From contig CALMZT010000534.1 in the NCBI GenBank assembly GCA_937870805.1, positions 1-7,311 of the forward strand: a DNA stretch of 7,311 nucleotides. Direction: 5' to 3'. Below the pieces are notes generated by a model. That model ran no database searches and was not told where the DNA came from. It worked only from the letters and a program-made list of their open reading frames with translations. A program made the position numbers and the translations under genes. Below are positions 1 to 4,455 of this stretch, one piece after another. Within the stretch, counting starts at the first letter, position 1. Every line of letters starts with the position of its first letter. The DNA is from an uncultured Chloroflexota bacterium (GTDB lineage Bacteria > Chloroflexota > Anaerolineae > Aggregatilineales > Phototrophicaceae).

Positions 1-1
1 A

Positions 2-439
2 GCCGAGGCCGACCTTCGGCCGGTCGATGAGCATGGCGTCGGCGATCCGTTCCATCATCTGCTGGTAGCTCAGCACGTCGGGCCCGGCGATGTCCCATGA
101 TCCGGCGCGCTCGTCGTCGGCGGTGGCGGCCGCGGCGAGGAACTCCAGGACGTCGCGCCCGTCCACCGGCTGCGTGCGGTGCACGCGCCACCCGGGGAGC
201 GCGAGGACGGGGAGGCGCTCGATCAGCCGCACGAGGAAGCGGAAGGAGCGCGACTTCGCGGCGATCACGATGGAGGCGCGGAAGGCGATCGAGCTCGGCA
301 CGGCCTCGAGGAGTGCCTCCTCGACGGCGAGGCGGCTGCGTAGGTGACGGCTCGGTGGTGCGTCCTGCGGGACGAGGCCGCCGAGGTAGACGAGACGGTT
401 CGTCTTGGCGTCGGCGGCGGCCCGGGCGAAGTTGGTGGC
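2..439 (-). CDS. Partial NAD(P)-binding SDR-like protein (YbjT/NmrA type), both ends missing
   Basis: The minus strand is open for about 146 codons with no stop and runs off the left window edge. Visible blocks, in protein order, are ATNFARAAADAKTNRLVYLGG (given here in two overlapping parts: ATNFARAAADAK and TNRLVYLGGLVP), LRSRLAVEEALLEAVP, IAFRASIVI, LVRLIERLPVLALPGW, HRTQPVDGRDVLEFLAAA and SWDIAGPDVLSYQQMMERI. These match the middle and end of the nucleotide-binding domain of atypical short-chain dehydrogenases of the YbjT/NmrA kind, which are cytoplasmic NAD(P)-binding proteins whose substrate is usually unknown. The N-terminal glycine-rich dinucleotide-binding loop is absent because the homology stops at about 437-445. 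The C-terminus lies beyond the window. GC is about 70% and third positions are nearly all C or G, unlike everything downstream, which points to an actinobacterial source. The family call is fairly secure; the exact function is not. Confidence 0.82.
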
Positions 440-445
440 GGAACT
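437..445. other. Junction between two unrelated sequences (probable chimeric join)
   Basis: Minus-strand homology to the SDR-like protein ends here in mid-domain, and a plus-strand gene begins here in mid-protein. GC and codon use change sharply at the same place. Both frames stay open across the join, so the breakpoint can only be placed to within several bases. No insertion-sequence end, tRNA or attachment-site-like repeat is visible. A few bases around gttggtggcg could belong to either side, which fits a short-overlap assembly join. The position is inferred from where protein similarity appears to stop, not from read data. Confidence 0.75.
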
Positions 446-1172
446 CAAAGAGGACAAGAATTGGGAATCCTTCTTGCCTGATGAGCGCCACATGCTCGTA
501 ACGCTTTCCGGCGCGATTGTGCCGGGCAAGCTGCTGGTGAACCCACTGGGCGCGCTGCAAGTGTCGCAGCGTCTTGTGCCGCTGGCGATTAAGCTGGATC
601 GTTTCTACAGCGCGGGCGTTGAGGGTGAAACGCTGCTGGACGTGACAGCGCTGCAAACCGATGGCACGCCAATGGCAACAGACCGCGCAGAAGAACAATT
701 CGCGCGGGCGCAGTTCCAGAACATCAGCAACGCCGACAAACTGAGCAAACCGTCCTTCGAGGAAATGAAGTCTGGTCTGCGTGCCAGCGCGGGCGCACTG
801 TTGAAGGTGTCGCAAGCCATCACCCGCGTCGTGACCTACGAGCAGACCATCCGTGACAAAACCAAGCGCTGCCGCTGGCGCTTTGGTGAGTTATTTGAAT
901 TTGATCTGCTGAATATGTGGAACAGCAGCCCGGCTGCCCTTTCGCCGCTGGCAACGCAGAAAAAGCAATTTTCGCCGCTTGCGCCGACCCCCGTGAAAGT
1001 TGTACAGGAGGGCTACGCCGTTGTCCGCACAGACACGCTCAAGAACGTCGATGGCATTGCCAGTAATCTGAGCTACGCCGAAGCCAGCACACGGCTTGAC
1101 CAGTTGATTGCCGAACAACCGGAATTGGCAAGCGCCTTTTCGGTTGTACCATCCTCAGAAATGCAGGACTAA
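438..1172 (+). CDS. Uncharacterised conserved protein, C-terminal part (5' end lost at junction)
   Basis: About 244 codons end at TAA 1170-1172. An upstream TTG at 405 would give a formal start, but its first codons lie in the foreign GC-rich segment, so the true N-terminus is missing. The most distinctive block is encoded at 690-767: EEQFARAQFQNISNADKL followed by SKPSFEEM. This 'F-x-x-AQF-x-x-(M/I)S-x-x-x-KLS-(R/K)-PSFE' pattern is one I associate with conserved bacterial proteins of unknown function that sit beside the two families encoded downstream. An earlier block, LVTLSGAIVPGKLLVNPLGA then LVPLAIKLDRFYSAG, looks like beta-rich structure. The C-terminal third resembles a loosely conserved tail (GYAVVRTDTLKNVDGIAS, then SYAEASTRLDQLIAEQPELA). 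There is no membrane segment and no catalytic motif I recognise. Only 11 bases separate it from the next gene, so the two are almost certainly co-transcribed. The reality of the gene is secure; its function is unknown. Confidence 0.85.
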   Translation, partial: AELKEDKNWESFLPDERHMLVTLSGAIVPGKLLVNPLGALQVSQRLVPLAIKLDRFYSAGVEGETLLDVTALQTDGTPMATDRAEEQFARAQFQNISNADKLSKPSFEEMKSGLRASAGALLKVSQAITRVVTYEQTIRDKTKRCRWRFGELFEFDLLNMWNSSPAALSPLATQKKQFSPLAPTPVKVVQEGYAVVRTDTLKNVDGIASNLSYAEASTRLDQLIAEQPELASAFSVVPSSEMQD

Positions 1173-1183
1173 AGGGGAAGCTG
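1172..1183 (+). promoter_or_regulatory. Strong ribosome binding site for the 1039-residue protein
   Basis: The sequence AAGGGGAAG directly follows the TAA of the upstream gene and ends a few bases before ATG 1184. It is a near-consensus Shine-Dalgarno at good spacing, and it fixes the start of the next gene. Together with the 11-base gap it supports a single transcript. Confidence 0.7.
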
Positions 1184-4100
1184 ATGGCTCAAGAGAAACC
1201 GATTGCGCGCTATTCGTTTCTGCCCTGGCTACGTCAGGGGCTGGCGACCAGCATTAAACAGGTCGATAACCCCGCCGGAAACAGCGGCGCGCGCGTGGAA
1301 ATTGTCGTTGATGCGGTGCTCAATACGGGCGCACCTGTTTCCAAAAATGTGCAGCTTCACGGACCCGGCGATATAGTAGGATTCGACCCGCGCGCAATTG
1401 TGCGTACCGATCCACGACATTCTTCTCACGATTATGAACCCAACTATACCCCCGTCATCGAATTTTTTGATGAAGATTTCGCATGGCGCTATACACCCGC
1501 CGCTGCCGCCGCGAACGAGCGTTTACGCCCTTGGATATGCTTGATCGTGCTGACGGAAGATGAGTTCACATTTGGGCGCGCACCTGAGACCAAGCTCGTG
1601 ACCATTCAGGTGAAAGACCCTAATGTGTCGCTGCCCCCGCCGCAAGAAACGTGGGCATGGGCGCATGTCCATGTGTCGCGGGATGCCCGCGGTACGGATG
1701 GCTCGCCCGCGCAGGTACTCAACGCCGTTCGCGGTATCATTGAGCAGGATACTACGCAGGCGATATGCAGGCTCATCTGCCCACGCAAGCTCAAGCCCAA
1801 GCGCACGTATAATGCGTTCGTGATTCCGACGTTTCAAACGGGACGCCTCGCAGGGTTGGGACAGCCCGTCCCCGATGGTACGAACGGCTTTGCGCCAGCG
1901 TGGGGCGCGGGCGAAGATACTTTCCCCGTGTACTATCAATGGCAGTTCCACACGGGCGAAGAAGGCGATTTTGAGTCGCTGGTGCGACGGCTTGAGCCAC
2001 GACAAGTTGACCCCAACGTCGGCAAACGCCCGATGGACGTGCAAACGCCTGCGCCGGAATACAACATTCCCACGATCACCACCCCGCCTGTGCTGGAACT
2101 GGAAGGCGCGCTCAAAGCCATCAATATGCAAAGCACGGTTTGGACGCAGCGTGAGCCGTTCCTCACCGCGCTCACCAACTTCCTGAACATGCCTTATGAA
2201 CAGACGCACGTGGGCGACGAGGAAATTGAAGATGATCCATTGATCGCGCCACCGCTGTACGGACAGTTTCCCGCCGCCGTTGAGCGCATCGGACAACCTG
2301 ATGACCCTAAATGGTTCAACATGCTCAACCTTGACCCACGCCATCGCACGGGCGCGGGCTTTGGCACGCGGGTGGTGCAAAAGCATCAGGAAAGATATAT
2401 GGACATCGCGTGGAAACAGGTGGGGATGCTGCGCGAAGCTAACCGCCGCTTACGCGAAGCTCAGTACGCGCGTTTTATCAGCAGCAGCCTGTATCGACGA
2501 AACATCGAGTCACTGCCAGCGCATCAGGTGTTATCAGTCACCGCCAGCCTACACCCGCGCGTACTCACGGCTGCCAATCTGAGCACAGTAGGCGTCTCAT
2601 CGCCTGTCACCGTTTTTGAGCACGTGCGCCGCAGTGCGCTGCCTACGGCATTGGTTAGCCCAGCGTTTCGCCGCATAGCGCGCCCACGTGGTCCGCTGGC
2701 ACGCCGTATCACACCTGATGCACCGCGTGTGGCGGGTGATTTGATCGCGCGTGTTGAACGAGGCGAAGTCTTACCCGCACCGCCCAAGCCCGCGCCTGAC
2801 AAGGGCATCGTGCTTGACGACATTTTGCAGGAAAACGCCCCGCCGCAGCCAAGTGGCTGTTTATCTTTGCCGTTTGTCGTACTGATTCTACAGATTCTGA
2901 TCTTCATTGTGCGCCTGCTAAGTTTGCTCATCCCTGATCTTCGCAACACGCTGATGAGACTGGAACGCCTGCTTACCGAAGTGCGCGCCGAGGAAGTGCT
3001 GGATGTCACCAAATGGACGCCCGAAGCCGTCAACAGGATTCCTGTTGCGCCCAACTTCCGCATCACCGAGATTGGCGAGGAAATCCCGACGCGCGGCACG
3101 GGCGTTCGAGACAGCGTGCAAGCCGCTGCCTTCCGCAGTGCGCTCAAAGATTCGCATGCGCTGTTTGCCGTGAGTACGCAGGTGCCGCCTGCCCCGCCGC
3201 CGCTGCGTGTTGCCGCTGTATCCAATCATCTGCTGAGTGAGTTGCAGCCATCTAAAACTATCGCCGCGCGCGTTTCGGCAGGGCTGAAGTTTGGTGGCGT
3301 GAGCACGGTGCTACCGACTCTCGATGAACTGTTGATTGCGCCTGATTTTCCAGAAGCGATGTACGCGCCATTGCGGGATATTTCGATAGAACTGCTGCTG
3401 CCGAACGTAGCGCTGATCCCCAACAACACGATCACGCTGCTAAAGACCAACCAGAAGTTCATCGAATCGTACATGGTTGGGCTGAATCACGAGATGGCGC
3501 GTGAGTTCATCTGGCGCGAATACCCCACCGACCAGCGTTCAACCTTTTTCCGCCAGTTCTGGGCGGCGCGCGAAAGTCCACCAGACCCGCGCCTGTCGCC
3601 TGAAGCCCGCGCCGAAAAGCTGAAAGACATTCGCCCGATGCACCTGTGGTCTGATGCCAATGAACTCGGATGGAACAACAACCGCCGTCCTGGACCCAAC
3701 AGTGAATACCTGGTGCTGCTCATTCGCGGCGACCTGTTCCGCCGCTATCCACAAACAGAGGTGTACGCGGCAAAAGCAGTTTTCCAGACGAACCCGCCGG
3801 AAGATGAAGATGGCTGCCTGCTCTATCGCACCCCTGTCTCCGATGAATTCTTTGATGACCCAACGCAGATTAAGCAGTCTGTGTTCAGAGGTGAAATCGG
3901 TAATGACATTCGTTTCTTCGGTTTCGACCTCGACGTAGAGACGGTGCGCGGCAACTTCGACCCCGACAATCCCGAAAACCCGAACGCCGATCAAGGCTGG
4001 TTCTTTGCCTTGCGCGAACATCCCGGCGAACCACGTTTTGGCTTGGATGAGCCGCTGAAACTGGAAACGGCGGATAAGTGGAAAGAACTGTCGTGGGCGA

Positions 4101-4303
4101 ACGTCGCGGGGTCACTGGAAGCCGTCAATGAGATGCACTACATTGACCTCAGCCGCGCGCTGGCTTCCACATCTATCTCTGGTGAACCTGTTGTAATCCA
4201 ATGGGAAGCAAGTAAGGGCGCAAACTCCGCTACGCTTGCTTATATCATGCTGCAAGATCCCTATAAGATGTATGTCCACGCCAGCGAGATGCTGCCGCCG
4301 TAA
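1184..4303 (+). CDS. Large uncharacterised conserved protein (1039 aa) with a central hydrophobic segment
   Basis: Complete gene, ATG 1184 with a strong Shine-Dalgarno, TAA at 4301-4303. I recognise the family by its conserved blocks but know no function for it. Blocks in order: RYSFLPWLRQGLA (residues 9-21); HGPGDIVGFDPRAIVRTDPR (59-78); FFDEDFAWRYTPA (94-106); LRPWICLIVLTEDEF (114-128); WAWAHVHV (157-164); a charged, probably helical region from NLDPRHR (about 382) through QVGMLREANRRLREAQYAR to about 437; GLNHEMAREFIWREYPTDQR (766-785) followed by STFFRQFW; a block with YLVLLIRGDLFRRYP; and GWFFALREHPGEPRFGLDEP (938-957). Between the two halves lie a proline-rich linker (LPAPPKPAPDKG, 530-541) and a hydrophobic stretch at about 560-583, then a charged helix. 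A second proline run, VPPAPPP, follows at about 665-675. There is no N-terminal signal peptide and no enzyme motif I recognise. The many Trp/Phe/Pro-rich blocks suggest a structural or assembly role (inference). It lies between two other large conserved unknowns on the same strand. Confidence 0.95.
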   Translation: MAQEKPIARYSFLPWLRQGLATSIKQVDNPAGNSGARVEIVVDAVLNTGAPVSKNVQLHGPGDIVGFDPRAIVRTDPRHSSHDYEPNYTPVIEFFDEDFAWRYTPAAAAANERLRPWICLIVLTEDEFTFGRAPETKLVTIQVKDPNVSLPPPQETWAWAHVHVSRDARGTDGSPAQVLNAVRGIIEQDTTQAICRLICPRKLKPKRTYNAFVIPTFQTGRLAGLGQPVPDGTNGFAPAWGAGEDTFPVYYQWQFHTGEEGDFESLVRRLEPRQVDPNVGKRPMDVQTPAPEYNIPTITTPPVLELEGALKAINMQSTVWTQREPFLTALTNFLNMPYEQTHVGDEEIEDDPLIAPPLYGQFPAAVERIGQPDDPKWFNMLNLDPRHRTGAGFGTRVVQKHQERYMDIAWKQVGMLREANRRLREAQYARFISSSLYRRNIESLPAHQVLSVTASLHPRVLTAANLSTVGVSSPVTVFEHVRRSALPTALVSPAFRRIARPRGPLARRITPDAPRVAGDLIARVERGEVLPAPPKPAPDKGIVLDDILQENAPPQPSGCLSLPFVVLILQILIFIVRLLSLLIPDLRNTLMRLERLLTEVRAEEVLDVTKWTPEAVNRIPVAPNFRITEIGEEIPTRGTGVRDSVQAAAFRSALKDSHALFAVSTQVPPAPPPLRVAAVSNHLLSELQPSKTIAARVSAGLKFGGVSTVLPTLDELLIAPDFPEAMYAPLRDISIELLLPNVALIPNNTITLLKTNQKFIESYMVGLNHEMAREFIWREYPTDQRSTFFRQFWAARESPPDPRLSPEARAEKLKDIRPMHLWSDANELGWNNNRRPGPNSEYLVLLIRGDLFRRYPQTEVYAAKAVFQTNPPEDEDGCLLYRTPVSDEFFDDPTQIKQSVFRGEIGNDIRFFGFDLDVETVRGNFDPDNPENPNADQGWFFALREHPGEPRFGLDEPLKLETADKWKELSWANVAGSLEAVNEMHYIDLSRALASTSISGEPVVIQWEASKGANSATLAYIMLQDPYKMYVHASEMLPP
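2861..2932 (+). other. Segment encoding a hydrophobic, possibly membrane-spanning helix
   Basis: Codons for residues about 560-583 of the 1039-residue protein read LSLPFVVLILQILIFIV then RLLSLLI. There is no charged residue for about 17 positions, then one Arg and a further hydrophobic stretch. A proline-rich linker precedes it and a charged, helix-prone region follows. It could be a single transmembrane helix, a membrane hairpin or a buried hydrophobic helix in an assembly. The rest of the protein looks soluble. Confidence 0.6.
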
Positions 4304-4322
4304 CATTTAATTGGGGTTTCTC

Positions 4323-4344
4323 GCCAGAGACTAAAGTCTCCGGC
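4323..4344. repeat. Inverted repeat / hairpin 1 (core GAGACTAAAGTCTC)
   Basis: The core at 4327-4340 is a near-perfect palindrome: GAGAC, loop TAAA, GTCTC. Outside one A/C mismatch (4326/4341) the pairing continues with GCC (4323-4325) against GGC (4342-4344), giving eight pairs plus a mismatch. There is no following T-run, so it does not look like a rho-independent terminator. It starts 20 bases after the stop of the 1039-residue gene. Confidence 0.7.
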
Positions 4345-4358
4345 TGCTGAAGTGCCAC

Positions 4359-4374
4359 GTTCACTGAAGTGAAC
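4359..4374. repeat. Inverted repeat / hairpin 2 (GTTCACTGAAGTGAAC)
   Basis: GTTCAC pairs perfectly with GTGAAC around a TGAA loop. It lies 14 bases after the first hairpin. The octamer CTGAAGTG occurs both between the hairpins (4347-4354) and inside this one (4364-4371), a 17-base-spaced direct repeat. The paired arrangement resembles dispersed REP-like palindromic units, but only one copy is present here, so that class cannot be shown from this window. Confidence 0.65.
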
Positions 4375-4430
4375 AGAAAAGGCGTTTAGGGTGATGATTT
4401 GTGTTTTAGTTGATTTATCCAAAAGCAAAT

Positions 4431-4446
4431 CCCTTATTCAAAAGGG
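4431..4446 (+). promoter_or_regulatory. Possible hairpin covering the ribosome binding site of the third gene
   Basis: CCCTT (4431-4435) can pair with AAGGG (4442-4446) around the loop ATTCAA. The AAGGG arm is the only Shine-Dalgarno-like sequence before ATG 4456, with nine bases between. In the RNA this would hide the site and weaken initiation unless opened. A five-pair stem is short, so this could be chance. Confidence 0.35.
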
Positions 4447-4455
4447 TAAATATTT

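Larger units (their letters stand above)
4304..4455 (+). other. 152-base spacer between two large genes, with three inverted repeats
   Basis: This is the only real non-coding gap in the main block. Its first half holds two compact hairpins and its second half is AT-rich, unlike the flanking genes. The last 16 bases before the start codon region can fold over the ribosome binding site of the downstream gene. No open reading frame of note and no tRNA-like fold is seen. A promoter in the AT-rich half (4395-4440) is possible, but no convincing -35/-10 pair could be chosen. The spacer may allow the downstream gene to be expressed at a different level from the upstream pair. Confidence 0.7.

Noticed and set aside
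405..437. TTG at 405 as the start of the first plus-strand gene
   Set aside because: The codons from 405 to about 437 lie in the GC-rich foreign segment, where the minus strand encodes conserved SDR sequence. The start is a by-product of the join.
90..501. Two plus-strand open frames with very Arg/Ser-rich translations at the left end
   Set aside because: They are antisense to the SDR-like fragment, their translations are the Arg-rich kind produced by GC-rich shadow frames, and one crosses the junction.
1523..2386. Minus-strand open frame of 287 codons inside the 1039-residue gene
   Set aside because: It is fully antisense to a strongly conserved plus-strand gene, has Arg/His-rich low-complexity composition typical of a shadow frame, and lacks any recognisable domain.
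4323..4380. Rho-independent terminator after the 1039-residue gene
   Set aside because: The hairpins are not followed by a T-run on the plus strand, and no good T-run follows them on the minus strand either.
4395..4445. Sigma70-type promoter in the AT-rich half of the spacer
   Set aside because: Sequences such as TTGATT at 4410-4415 exist, but no well-matched -10 box lies at proper spacing. AT-richness alone is not enough.
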